Part shown: piece after piece, positions 6,264-13,670 of the stretch
Position numbering within the stretch: position 1 is the first letter of the stretch
Layout: each line of letters opens with the position of its first letter
Assembly: GCA_026770585.1 (NCBI GenBank)
Contig: MU646487.1
Location: forward strand, 128,398 to 146,295
Source of the DNA: Baffinella frigidus
Lineage: Eukaryota > Cryptophyceae > Cryptomonadales > Baffinellaceae
Reading direction: 5' to 3'
Length of the DNA stretch: 17,898 nt
The notes under the pieces: generated by a model
Told to the model about the DNA's origin: nothing
Seen by the model: only the letters and a program-made list of their open reading frames with translations
The model's database searches: none
Position numbers and translations under genes: made by a program

Positions 6264-6393
6264 TACAGGGGTACCTCGCTCATAAGAAACCAACCTCCCC
6301 CAGGACCCTACAGTACATGTGGGCCCATGCCTAGCTAGGGTCTTATGGTGGTCCTAGGGGGGGTGCGCTTTCTTATGAGCGAGGTACCCCTGT
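6264..6393. mobile_element. Family A hairpin element, copy 5 (nested)
   Basis: TACAGGGGTACCTCGCTCAT to ATGAGCGAGGTACCCCTGT. It starts inside CCTATGCC-TA, which is the core of another family A arm running from 6203, so it appears to be inserted into a relative at TA. Confidence 0.8.
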
Positions 6394-6410
6394 GGGGGGG
6401 GGCGGCTCCT

Positions 6411-6530
6411 TACAGGGGAACCTCGTTCACAAGAAACCGCACCCCCCTAGGACCCTACAGTAGGATCACGCCTAGGGTCCTAGGGTAGTCCTCAGGGGGG
6501 GGCGGCTCCTCATGAGCGAGGTACCCCTGT
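6411..6530. mobile_element. Family A hairpin element, copy 6
   Basis: Left end TACAGGGGAACCTCGTTCAC, right end CATGAGCGAGGTACCCCTGT. It begins at the TA of GGCGGCTCCT-TA, itself the arm of a disrupted relative. The arms of this copy differ by several transitions, unlike most copies. Confidence 0.75.
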
Positions 6531-6538
6531 GCATGTTC

Positions 6539-6660
6539 CCATCTCGCGTGATGCGGGAGTAGCCTCGTACGCTCCTGCGTAGGTCAATCAATACCTAGGT
6601 CCCTCCGACCCTTCGCCTACGACCCTTCGTGGGTCAACCCCGCTCGCCACTTGAGGGATA
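6539..6660 (+). mobile_element. Degenerate family B element
   Basis: TAGCCTCGTACGCTCCTGCG aligns with the family core TAGGCTCATACGCCCTACCG, and the right end CGCCACTTGAGGGATA with GGCCACTTAAGGGATA. The left terminus is barely recognisable, so this is an old copy. Confidence 0.6.
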
Positions 6661-6979
6661 TGGACCCCCGACCCGACAATGCGCTCATTCCAACAGCTGA
6701 GTTCTACTCCGCATCTTCGGAGGCTACCGGCACCAGGATCGTTCGAACGTTTCGCAGCGGAAGGCAGACAGCGTGCAGGCCGATGCGTGGTGTAAGCCAA
6801 GTGGCGTTTCGCGAGGAGACGAGTGCAGGGGACCGACCGTAGCCAGACAAACACAACACAGAGATGGCCCGAGACCGGGTTTGCTTCGGATGGCGAGGTT
6901 TATTGCACATTCGATCATGCGGGACGCGGAGACTCGTGAGCCTCGGCGCTACCCACATCCCCCCGAGCGTAGACATAGG
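6661..6979. other. Spacer without recognised features
   Basis: GC-rich sequence of mixed composition with open frames on both strands and no repeat partner in the window. It lies downstream of the minus-strand exon at 7040-7128 and could hold further exons of that gene; none could be identified. Confidence 0.35.
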
Positions 6980-7039
6980 TCGAAGACGACGTTGAAGAAG
7001 CCATGTCTAGGCGGTGGTGGTTCGCTTAGAACCACTCAC

Positions 7040-7128
7040 CGAAGTAGAGCGGGCGCTGCTCGTGGTGGAGGTACTCCATGCGCCACATCCAGAGGCCGGT
7101 GGTCTGCTGCTTGGTCTGGGAGAACATT
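7040..7128 (-). CDS. Exon, unknown protein (MFSQTKQQTTGLWMWRMEYL...), inverted copy
   Basis: On the minus strand, CTTTGCAG is followed by AATG and an 88-base coding stretch: MFSQTKQQTTGLWMWRMEYL then HHEQRPLYF plus one base (phase 1), then GTGAGTGG, a consensus donor. The same peptide is encoded on the plus strand at 8297-8384, and conservation continues about 43 bases into the intron. The ATG just after the acceptor suggests a first coding exon behind a 5'-UTR intron, or a normal internal Met. The composition (Trp, His, Tyr) and two identical copies argue for real coding. Family not recognised. It diverges head-to-head from the second copy about 1.15 kb away. Confidence 0.6.
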
Positions 7129-7139
7129 CTGCAAAGACA

Positions 7140-8280
7140 CAGAGCGTTTCGTCAGCAACTTCTCAATAGGCACGAATGATATTCACACAACTGCTCGCCG
7201 CAGCCGCTCCCGCCGCCCCGCGGCTGCCGCACTGAGCACAATCCCCGCCCAACCCCCACATCTCCCAACCCCAGCTAGCACCCTCGCGCTGCCCCCCCGA
7301 GCATCCCCTGCCCCGCTCACAAAGCCAACTGAAGAGGTGCTCCGACCCCGACCCAACTTTCACAACCACCCGCGCGGCGGGGACCGCCCGCCCGCGCCCG
7401 ACCACACAAACCGCCGCTCCGCCACCTCGCGCCCCCAGCGCGACAAGCAAACACTGGGAAAGGGCGGCGGGGGGGGCGGGGGGGCGCGCGAGAAGGGCGG
7501 GGGGCATCGAACCTTGATGAGATGAAGATTCGCTGAAGAGGCGAAAGCTTTACTCAACTCGGCCGGTTGACTAATCCTGAATCCAACGGCTCCAATTACA
7601 AACGGTCTTTTTGCTCCTATCGTTTTGTACTGAAAGAGATCAATATCGGGCAATGTAGGGTACAAATGGGGTGTAGATAAGGACACAATGTGCACCACGA
7701 AATGAGGACTGAAAGCGAAGGGTCGTTTCGGCGATTGTCTCATCGAAAGAATCCAGGTGAATGCCACGCCCCCTTCCCCCGCCTGTGCTCCGCCCCCCGC
7801 GGGGGCTCGTGAACGTTACGTGGCGCGTGATCGACGGGGGAGAGGGTGCGGGTGCGGTTTGCGCCGCTGGTTGCGCGCGGGCGCGCGCCGCTGCGCCTCT
7901 GCTCGCTGGATTGCTGGGCGAAAGATCCCTCGATGCTGCGAGGGGGTTCGCCGCTGTTTGGGGTGCCTAGGGTTGGGCAGCGGTGGGCTGTAGGGTGCCA
8001 TCTGGAGCGGCAGGGCGCCGGCGCCAGCCCTCGCGCAGGGGTTTGGTCGGTAGAGTGCGGGACCCAGGTCGCAGCACTTGGCTGTTGGCTCCAGAGGACG
8101 CTAGAGGTGTCTCTTCGGTGTGCAGCCTGGCTGCCGGGCTGGCTGCCGGGCTGGCTGCCGGTCTGCCTTTGCGCGACTGCGAGGGTGTCAGTGGCGCGGA
8201 CGGTGCCAGCGAGTTTGTGGGAGAGGGCGTTGGTCAGGACCTCTCGAACGGACGATGACATGGCAGCTGACGAGGCTCCC
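7140..8280. promoter_or_regulatory. 1.15-kb GC-rich region between divergent exon copies
   Basis: The two exon copies point outward from this stretch, so it should contain upstream introns, leaders and possibly a shared promoter. It shows a CpG-rich part (7200-7500 and 7760-8050), a less GC-rich middle (7510-7750), and a 12-bp tandem repeat (CTGGCTGCCGGG, about three units, 8127-8163). No TATA box or core motif could be supported; the call is positional only. Long open frames here are GC-driven. Confidence 0.3.
8127..8163. repeat. 12-bp tandem repeat
   Basis: Three units of CTGGCTGCCGGG in a row, the last with GTCTGCC in place of GGCTGG. Confidence 0.85.
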
Positions 8281-8291
8281 CCCTTTGGCAG

Positions 8292-8384
8292 ATATAATGT
8301 TCTCCCAGACCAAGCAGCAGACCACCGGCCTCTGGATGTGGCGCATGGAGTACCTCCACCACGAGCAGCGCCCGCTCTACTTCG
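8292..8384 (+). CDS. Exon, unknown protein (MFSQTKQQTTGLWMWRMEYL...), direct copy
   Basis: Preceded by CCCCCTTTGGCAG (acceptor) and ATATA, then ATG at 8297 and the same 29 codons as the minus-strand copy, ending CTACTTCG|GTGAGTGG (donor, phase 1). The two copies agree in the exon and the first 43 intron bases (GTTCTAAGCGAACCACCACC), but their upstream introns show no similarity by eye. They thus arose by an inverted duplication whose left border lies at or just inside the acceptor, or the upstream introns have been replaced. Function unknown. Confidence 0.6.
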
Positions 8385-8445
8385 GTGAGTGGTTCTAAGC
8401 GAACCACCACCGCCTGGACATGGCTTCGTCACAACGTCAAAACGT

Positions 8446-8777
8446 CGTCATCGAACCGTGTCTATGCCCGGGGGGTTGGGCAGAGCTGTGATCTCGATCG
8501 TAGCGCTATCCACCACACACACGGCTGCGCAATAAAGTATCGCCAACCGAACTCAACGCGCCGTGTGTCCCGCTCTCTTTTCGCTGCTGGTTGCATCGTA
8601 CAGCTGTACGGCGTGACGTGGCTAAGTGTCGGTACGTGAACAGAATTGAACAGTGCTTCACTCGTGCGAGTTCCACTGCATCAAGTCTACGCATGCAACT
8701 CACAGAGAGTGCAATAGTTGGCAAGCACGCCTGGCTTCTCGCCCCGTCTTGGCCAAGTTTGCGGCGTGTGTTTCTGA
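8446..8777. other. Spacer or intron, nothing recognised
   Basis: Follows the exon at 8292 and may be its intron. No acceptor-exon pair could be singled out and no repeat partner was found. Confidence 0.35.
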
Positions 8778-8898
8778 TACAGGGGTACCTCGCTCATAAG
8801 AAACCGCACCCCCCTAGAAACCTACAGTAGGCCTATGCCTAGGGCCCTATGGTGTCCCTAGGGGGGTGGGCGCTTCTTATGAGCGAGGTACCCCTGTA
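8778..8898. mobile_element. Family A hairpin element, copy 7 (121 bp)
   Basis: TACAGGGGTACCTCGCTCAT and ATGAGCGAGGTACCCCTGTA, core CCTACAGTAGGCCTATGCCT then AGGGCCCTATGG. One of the cleanest copies and a good reference for the family. Confidence 0.92.
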
Positions 8899-9473
8899 CC
8901 GGGGATCCAACGAATCGCATCATTCATTCACACAGCCTTGCCACGTGGTGTGGGTGAGGTCACTGCTCCTGTTCAGTGCAACGTGTCTGAAGAGAGAAGC
9001 CTTGGCTCCCACTCCACACAGAGGGCTGCGAAGGGATTTTTGGGCACTCAGTGCCCCAGTTTCCGTTACCTTATCCGTAGGAACCCCCCTATCCATAGGG
9101 ATTTGCCTACCATAGGGTCGTAGGTCTTCTCGCGTAGGGGTTATTCAAAATCCCTTACAAGTCCGCTGTGTGGCGAGGCAGCCCTTGACCTCTGAAGAAA
9201 ATCGGCCATTTTGAACTCAGGCATTCTCGATGGGAATTGAAAACGTGCCCACCGCTTTTCGGTAGGGTACGTGACCAACTGTCGTGCAAACCTGGATGTA
9301 CGCCTACAACCGACATTTAAAAAGGAGGAATTTTCCCACCTCGCGTGATCCAAACCCCATTCTTGCCCGGACAAGAACTCCATCCATGGGCCGATCCCAG
9401 GATTTAGCGCAAGGTGAGAGTCCACCTTGCTTCTGAGAGTGGACTCTGATTCTCCCCTGAACTTCCTCGGAAA
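8899..9473. other. Spacer with a weak hairpin remnant
   Basis: No gene supported. A decayed hairpin with AACCCCCCTATCCATAGGG and CTACCATAGGGTCGTAGG lies at about 9080-9123, with GCGTAGGGGTTATTC just after it. GGGCACTCAGTGCCC at 9041-9055 is a small perfect hairpin. The remaining part (9140-9470) shows nothing. Confidence 0.4.
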
Positions 9474-9524
9474 TACAGGGGTGTCTGGGCTAAGAACACG
9501 GGTGCTGCGACATCGGTCGGTGTA

Positions 9525-9602
9525 CGTTTTCTTAAATTAGTACCGGAGGGTTGACTAAACGCAAGATTTAGTCAAAACCTCCGGTACTAATTTAAGAAAA
9601 CG
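9525..9602. repeat. Near-perfect palindrome at the heart of family G copy 1
   Basis: A 25-bp perfect arm (9525-9549, GTTTTCTTAAATTAGTACCG within it) pairs with 9578-9602, and TTGACTAAA pairs with TTTAGTCAA around a 7-base loop. It would form a strong hairpin in single-stranded DNA or RNA. Copy 2 (12519-12594) is diverged. Confidence 0.95.
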
Positions 9603-9643
9603 GGGGGCCCAAATCCGGTCTGTGCTCTTAAGTTCTGGTTTCT

Positions 9644-9751
9644 TATCCCTTAAGTGGCCAGTAGGCTCATACGCCCTACCGTAGGGCCCTAGCTAGGACC
9701 AGCCTAGGACCTCAGGTCCCCAAATTTGGAGGCCTGGTTACTTATGGGATA
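9644..9751 (+). mobile_element. Family B element, copy 3 (inside family G)
   Basis: TATCCCTTAAGTGGCCAGTA at the left, TTACTTATGGGATA at the right, core CTCATACGCCCTACCGTAGG. Flanks are TTCT-TA and TA-GCCC; the opposite arm of the host palindrome at 9487-9494 reads GGGC-TA-AG, the complement of the site before insertion. So TA was duplicated. Confidence 0.92.
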
Positions 9752-9768
9752 GCCCAGGTACCCCTGTA

Positions 9769-9960
9769 TGTCCAACCCCTGACCACGCCAGATTACAAGT
9801 GGGAATTTCAGAAAGCGACGTTTCGCTTGAAAGTATTACGCGGTGCACATTCCACATTTGTGGCGGCGAGCTATTGACCGTTGGCGATTTTCTCGCACAA
9901 ATCTGGTACACATCTCCAGCATCATCTTGAGGCAAAATTCCAGTTGTTGTTAACCTGGTG
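9769..9960. other. Spacer with a family I-like terminus
   Basis: ACCACGCCAGATTACAAGTG at 9781 matches the left end of the elements at 5574, 12790 and 15292, but no right end is evident. Nothing else recognised. Confidence 0.45.
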
Positions 9961-10164
9961 TTGTCGAAAAGGGCTTCGCGCGGAATCGAGGTCAGGTCAG
10001 GAAATCAGGAAAATTTCCAAAAAATGGACTTTATGCTATCTTAGGCATGGTTTTCATCTCAAAATAGCATCTCCCACCCATGAGATGACACAAAAAGGGG
10101 GGGAAATGAAAAAAATGTTGCGGACCTGACCTCGATTTTTTCCGCGCGGAGCCCATTTCGACAA
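9961..10164. mobile_element. Inverted-repeat element (family J), about 204 bp
   Basis: TTGTCGAAAAGGGCTTCGCG then CGGAATCGAGGTCAGGTC (9961-9998) pairs with 10123-10164 (GACCTGACCTCGA, then CCGCGCGGAGCCCATTTCGA). A four-base A/T run differs between the arms. The inner part has GAAAATTTCCAAAAAATGG and a short ATGCTAT/ATAGCAT inversion. Single copy, non-coding. Confidence 0.85.
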
Positions 10165-10188
10165 TATGGACTTCTCGTCTTCCCGCGG

Positions 10189-10391
10189 ATATGTGTTCGT
10201 TTTCTTGTAAGTGCACGGCATACTCGCGAAAAAGGCCTTTTTCTCCGGCTACAGGGTTTTATTCGCGTGGGTTCAGAACCCACGCGAATCAGACCACACA
10301 CAACCCTAGGCCCCTACGGTAGAGGCCTATGCCGGGGAGCTTAGGGTCAGCCTAGGGGTAGTGTGTTTTCTTCATTGCGAGGCAACCTGCA
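10189..10391. mobile_element. Family E/H hairpin element, copy 1, with 29-bp internal hairpin
   Basis: TACAGGGTTTTATTCGCG at 10250 begins the left arm; GCGAGGCAACCTGCA (to 10391) is a worn right terminus. A perfect 13-bp hairpin ATTCGCGTGGGTT-CAG-AACCCACGCGAAT occupies 10261-10289. The core AGAGGCCTATGCCGGGGAGC is shared with 13322-13350. The upstream stretch (10189-10230, GTGCACGGCATACTCGCGAA) also matches 13222-13270. Confidence 0.65.
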
Positions 10392-10425
10392 CAGCTGAAG
10401 CACGACCACGGAAAGATCAGGTTCA
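10389..10425 (+). repeat. Dispersed 37-bp repeat M, copy 1
   Basis: GCACAGCTGAAGCACGACCA followed by CGGAAAGATCAGGTTCA; copy 2 at 16416-16452 has three changes. Function unknown. Confidence 0.75.
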
Positions 10426-10558
10426 CTGCAGAGAGATTGACAATTTATTGCCAAACAACCAGCGTCAGCGCCGCACATGCTTCGCATTGTGCCACTTGCT
10501 GTGCCCCGTGTCGGCCGCTCATACGAGCATTTTCCTGGCGGATTCTGACTCCACCTCC
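10426..10558. other. Spacer, nothing recognised
   Basis: No gene supported and no repeat partner found. Confidence 0.35.
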
Positions 10559-10679
10559 TACAGGGGTACCTCGATTACAAGAAAACGCCTCCCCGTAGGA
10601 CCCTACAGTAGGCCTATGCCTAGGGCCCTATGGTCGTCCTAGGGGGGTGACGTTTTCTTGTAATCGAGGTACCCCTGTA
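10559..10679. mobile_element. Family A hairpin element, copy 8, with changed sub-terminal segment
   Basis: Same termini (TACAGGGGTACCTCG) and core (CCTACAGTAGGCCTATGCCT) as the copy at 8778, but the sub-terminal part is ATTACAAGAAAACG instead of CTCATAAGAAACCG. The opposite arm carries the matching complement CGTTTTCTTGTAAT. Both arms have therefore changed together. Confidence 0.92.
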
Positions 10680-10921
10680 CAAGGTTCAGCGCAGGGACAG
10701 GCGTGAGGGCAGAAGCCCGGGATTCTCTTCCGGGGGAAAGGGGGAAAGGAGTACGTCAACTTGGACCCAAGCGAAACGTTTGTGTGGAGTAAAGCGACTC
10801 TAACGGGCGATGAGCGATACCGCCTAGAGCCACATGTAATTTCAGTGCCAGGCCCACCAATCCTTCTGAAAGGACATGTACAGGGTTTACTCGCGAATAA
10901 GATGGTCCTAGGTTTTTCGGC
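10680..10921. other. Spacer with a repeat fragment
   Basis: AGTGCCAGGCCCACCAATCC then TTCTG at 10845 resembles 13637-13662, and a family H-type terminus (TACAGGGTTTACTCGCGAAT) begins at 10878. The open frame at 10761-10943 runs through these repeats and is not accepted as a gene. Confidence 0.4.
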
Positions 10922-11031
10922 TGTACAGTGGGGCTTGATGTGATCCGAAAGGAAGCGTGGCCTTTCTACAGAACCAGTTCCGGTTAGTCCGCCTATGTTG
11001 GGAGTTAAAAGAACCTAAAGGACCTAAAAGG
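10922..11031 (+). mobile_element. Solo arm of the foldback element
   Basis: GGGGCTTGATGTGATCCGAA then AGGAAGCGTGGCCTTTCTAC matches both arms of the large element at 13899-14967, through GTCCGCCTATGTTGGGAG and GAACCTAAAGGACCTAAA. No second arm is present nearby. Confidence 0.85.
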
Positions 11032-11408
11032 CGTGGGTCTACCATTGGTCCTAGTACTGTGTGTGTTCGGAGTGCTGGCGTCGCGAAAAAGCGCCCACGT
11101 GGAGTGTGCTGGTGTGGGGTAGACGCTGTTTTTTTGCCCGCCGTCAAATTTGAGGCCTTTAGGTGGGCAAAAAAAAATCTGACAAAAGTCAATTATTCTG
11201 AGGCAACGATGTCAACTTTTGGGTCACTCACCCTCGTTTTTTGGTCGTTTTTTGACCAGAATCGCAACGACCCACGAAGTCAACGCCGACGGTACAGTGC
11301 TGGACCAAAGGGCGTTGGCGTTCTCCTTGTCTTCGCACTGGCCAGCTGACCCGTGAGGGCAGCTTCGTGCACCGGACAAGTGTCGTCCTGCCCCTTCCGT
11401 GAGGCGGC
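11032..11408. promoter_or_regulatory. Upstream region of the LWALATMG gene
   Basis: No gene seen. Contains an A/T-tract hairpin (TTTTTTTGCCCGCC at 11129 with GGTGGGCAAAAAAA at 11162) and GGTCGTTTTTTGACC at 11242-11256. A promoter for the gene at 11409 should lie here or further left, but no core element can be pointed to. Confidence 0.3.
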
Positions 11409-12182
11409 ATGCCTCCTCGGAAGGGGCACGGTGGGGGTCAACCCAACGCGCTCGACCGGGGTGCGGGTCAGCAAGACGCCAGCCAGCTCACTGGCGTGAT
11501 CAAGCACTGCTGGGGGTCTACGGAGCTTGCGCGAATTCTGCAAGTTCACAAAAAGGAGCTTAGCCACATCCACGTGAGCACCGCGTGGGTGTGTCTGGCG
11601 AGGATTGGCAAAGAATGGGGCACAGGAGATGTGAGGGAAGTTGTCACCGAGCTGCAAGACCGAACATGGGATGTCGTGGATCACGCGGGAGGGCGAGAAC
11701 TTGCTAACATGGTTCACTCGGTGGCCCAGCTAAACAAGATAGGGGTGCGGGTGGATCAGAGGCTGCGGCTGGCGATGCAGAGGCGGGCGACGGCGACGGC
11801 GGGGGAGTTCACCCCTCAGGCGGTTTCGAACTTGCTGTGGGCGCTGGCGACGATGGGGGTGCGGCCGGATCAGTGGCTGCTTGAGGCGATGCAGAGGCAG
11901 GCGACGGCGACGGCGGAGGAGTTCAACCCTCAGAACGTCACGAACGTGCTGTGGGCGCTTGCGACGATGGGGCAGGGGGCGGATGGGGAGCTGCTGGAGG
12001 CGATGCAGAGGCGGGCGACGGCGACGGCAAGGGAGTTCAACCCTCAGGAGACCGCGAATGTGCTGTGGGCGCTGGCGAAGATGGGGCACAGGGCAGATCG
12101 GGGGCTGCTGGAGGCGATGCAGGGGCGGGCGACGGCGACGGCGAGGGAGAGCACCTCCCAGGGGGCTGTGAACATGCTGTAA
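11409..12182 (+). CDS. LWALATMG-repeat protein, probable organelle RNA-binding type, truncated
   Basis: A 257-residue frame. Residues 27-110 (LTGVIKHCWGSTELARILQV onward) look like the helical-hairpin lead-in of algal repeat proteins. From about 112 there are four 38-residue repeats, each with LLEAMQRRATATA and NVLWALATMG. Proteins of this design (FASTK/HPR/OPR-like, often with a C-terminal RAP domain) are known or inferred to bind organelle transcripts; that role here is inference. I chose the ATG at 11409 because it is the first in frame before the conserved part. In the fourth repeat NML-TAA-ALATM has a stop where the others have TGG (Trp), and the frame stays open to 12383, so the gene is cut short or is a pseudogene. 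No RAP domain is present. The repeats are almost identical at the DNA level, pointing to recent expansion. No targeting peptide is obvious. Confidence 0.7.
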   Translation: MPPRKGHGGGQPNALDRGAGQQDASQLTGVIKHCWGSTELARILQVHKKELSHIHVSTAWVCLARIGKEWGTGDVREVVTELQDRTWDVVDHAGGRELANMVHSVAQLNKIGVRVDQRLRLAMQRRATATAGEFTPQAVSNLLWALATMGVRPDQWLLEAMQRQATATAEEFNPQNVTNVLWALATMGQGADGELLEAMQRRATATAREFNPQETANVLWALAKMGHRADRGLLEAMQGRATATARESTSQGAVNML

Positions 12183-12383
12183 GCGCTGGCGACGATGAGG
12201 GAGAGGGTGGGTCCGGATTTTTTGTCGTTTAGGTCCAAGGCCTTCGCGGAACGGAATACATGGTGGCAATGTTGGTTTCCATCCGTAATACACGACTCTC
12301 GTTCAATCCTGGCCGAGCGCTCTGCAGCAACCGATGTTTTAAAAGAGGAATTGGCCTGCCTCGCGTGGTCGAACCCCCATTGA
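12183..12383 (+). pseudogene. In-frame continuation after the TAA
   Basis: The same phase continues ALATMRERVGPDFLSFRSKA for about 67 codons. The first part matches the repeat pattern; from 12236 it runs through dispersed repeat K on the opposite strand, so the true C-terminus has probably been replaced by repeat sequence. This supports decay of the gene's 3' end over simple stop read-through. Confidence 0.55.
12236..12290 (-). repeat. Dispersed repeat K, copy 4
   Basis: The reverse strand reads GGAAACCAACATTGCCACCA then TGTATTCCGTTCCGCGAAGG, matching 2560-2602. Here CGA replaces TGA, so the small frame lacks its stop. Confidence 0.8.
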
Positions 12384-12386
12384 TAT

Positions 12387-12785
12387 TACCGGGGTTGCTC
12401 GCGAAAAAGATCAAGCACCGCCCTAGGGTCCTACAGTAGGTTTGTTCGTCGGAGCCTACAGGGATTTCTGGGTTACAAGAACCCAGAACTTAAGAACCCG
12501 CACAGGATTTGGGGTTTGCGTGTTCTTAATTTTGTACCAGAGGGTTGAATAAATGTCGCATTTAGTCAAGCCGCTGGTACTGATTTGAAGAAACAGACAC
12601 CGACCGAGGCTCGACCAAGGGTGTTCCTGGCCAGGATATCCATGTAGGACTGCCCAGAGGCGGCGTGGGTATAACATGGACCGATCATAGTCTGGTTAAG
12701 GCACGGGTTAGGCTATAACGGCGAAACCTCTTTAATAAATTCAGTAATCAGTAATCAGTGTCCTTGTTCGCGAGTAACCCCTGTA
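12387..12785. mobile_element. Family H element interrupted by family G
   Basis: Left end TACCGGGGTTGCTCGCGAAA, right end TTCGCGAGTAACCCCTGTA. A family G element (12457-12646) lies inside, leaving left-arm DNA with GCACCGCCCTAGGGTCCTAC and a long unpaired right part (12647-12765). Outer pairing is short, so the outer boundaries are less sure than the nested element. Confidence 0.6.
12457..12646. mobile_element. Family G palindromic element, copy 2 (190 bp)
   Basis: Begins TACAGGGATTTCTGGGTTAC and ends CCAGGATATCCATGTA. The inner palindrome (12519-12594: CTTAATTTTGTACCAGAGGG against GCTGGTACTGATTTGAAG) is more decayed than in copy 1. Its right part (ACACCGACCGAGG..GTGTTCCTGGCC) matches the reverse complement of copy 1's left part, so the two are inverted relative to each other. 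Confidence 0.8.
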
Positions 12786-13221
12786 CACGTACCACGCCAG
12801 ATTCTTGGAAGGGGTTGCCAAAAGTCGATTCCCCCTGCACCTGAAGGTAGTGGTGTTCAAAAGTCAAAGTTCTATCCTGTAACGTTCTAAACATTTCAAA
12901 CCCCTCCTGGGCTCTGGCGTTGGACCACTTGAGGCTGGAGATGGGACTCCACTGTTACTTCTTAAGTTAACAGAGGTTCCACTTTTGCTTTGAGACGTTC
13001 CACTCTCGACTTTTGTCTCGGTGGGCCGCGCTCTTAAAATGTGAGGTTGTTAAATGCAGTACCAGTCACGGGCGGGCTTGGTCGCGTATCTGATAGATTT
13101 CTGTCAGATAAGTGACCAAACGCCCCTATTTGTGTGAAAGTTACTGCACACCTCTTTTTTTCCACTCGTAAACGAATCCCTGTTTTAAAATAGTCACCTT
13201 CCTAGCCTCGAGTGGTACGCC
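12786..13221. other. Spacer with an isolated palindrome and an element terminus
   Basis: ACCACGCCAGATTCTTGG at 12790 is a family I-like left end without a partner. A 56-bp imperfect palindrome spans 13070-13125 (TTGGTC..TATCTGA against TCAGATA..GACCAA). No gene is seen. Confidence 0.5.
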
Positions 13222-13355
13222 ACGTCGCGGATGTGCATTCGTGTTCTTCAAGTACACGGCTTACTCGCGAATAATTCCTGTGTAACCCTCGCGAATAAGA
13301 CCCCACACCGCCCTAGGGCCCTACTAGAGGCCTATGCCGGGGAGCTTAGGGCCAG
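13222..13355. mobile_element. Family E/H element, copy 2 (left part)
   Basis: Shares GTACACGGCTTACTCGCGAA and the core AGAGGCCTATGCCGGGGAGC with 10205-10345. CCTGTGTAACCCTCGCGAAT at 13279 looks like a junction of two elements. No right end found. A short GA tract follows at 13369-13388. Confidence 0.6.
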
Positions 13356-13493
13356 CCTACATCAATCGCAGAGAGAGAGAGAGAGAGATTTACTGACACT
13401 TGGGCAGATGCATTGTAACTGCCTTCGTACCGCCAGCCAATTTACCCGCAGGGGGGGGGGGGCACCTCCCCCCCGCTAGTTCAGCACCCAGCC

Positions 13494-13614
13494 TACAGGG
13501 GTACCTCGCTCATAAGAAACGCCCACCCCCCTGGGACAACCATAGGGCCCTAGGCATAGGGGTACTGTAGGTCCTAGGGGGGGGCGTTTTCTTATGAGCG
13601 AGGTACCCCATGTA
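13494..13614. mobile_element. Family A hairpin element, copy 9
   Basis: TACAGGGGTACCTCGCTCAT to CTTATGAGCGAGGTACCCC-A-TGTA. The core runs in a different order (CCATAGGGCCCTAGGCATAG), as if the centre were inverted relative to the copy at 8778. Confidence 0.88.
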
Positions 13615-13670
13615 CATGAATCGCGAGGCTCGCTGAGTGCCAGGCCGGCCAAACCTTCTTGGGGTACAGG

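Larger units (their letters stand above)
9474..9768. mobile_element. Family G palindromic element, copy 1, carrying a family B insertion
   Basis: Ends TACAGGGGTGTCTGGGCTAA and GCCCAGGTACCCCTGTA are inverted. Inside is a near-perfect 78-bp palindrome (9525-9602). Without the family B element at 9644-9751 the length is 189 bp, matching copy 2 (12457-12646, 190 bp). The right arm of copy 1, reverse-complemented, aligns along its length with the left arm of copy 2. Confidence 0.85.

Noticed and set aside
6773-7525. 250-residue plus-strand open frame
   Set aside because: It runs antisense through the exon at 7040-7128 and then through low-complexity GC-rich DNA. The exon phase with its splice borders explains the conserved part better.
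7360-7767. 135-residue minus-strand frame beginning MAFTWILSM
   Set aside because: It could be an upstream exon of the minus-strand gene, but no donor could be paired with the acceptor at 7129 and half of it is proline-rich GC tract. Kept only as a possibility.
7740-8432. 230-residue minus-strand open frame
   Set aside because: It is antisense to the exon at 8292 and shares peptide with the frame at 6773 only because both are antisense to the duplicated exon.
10761-10943. 60-residue frame MDPSETFVWSKATLTGD...
   Set aside because: Looks protein-like at first, but its second half is a dispersed repeat shared with 13637-13662 plus a family H terminus. No splice borders fit.
11730-12293. 187-residue minus-strand open frame
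   Set aside because: It is the antisense of the LWALATMG repeats and consists of Arg/Pro/His-rich repeats forced by the sense codons.
13070-13125. Transcription terminator hairpin
   Set aside because: It is a palindrome without an adjacent gene, and intrinsic terminators are not expected in this kind of genome.
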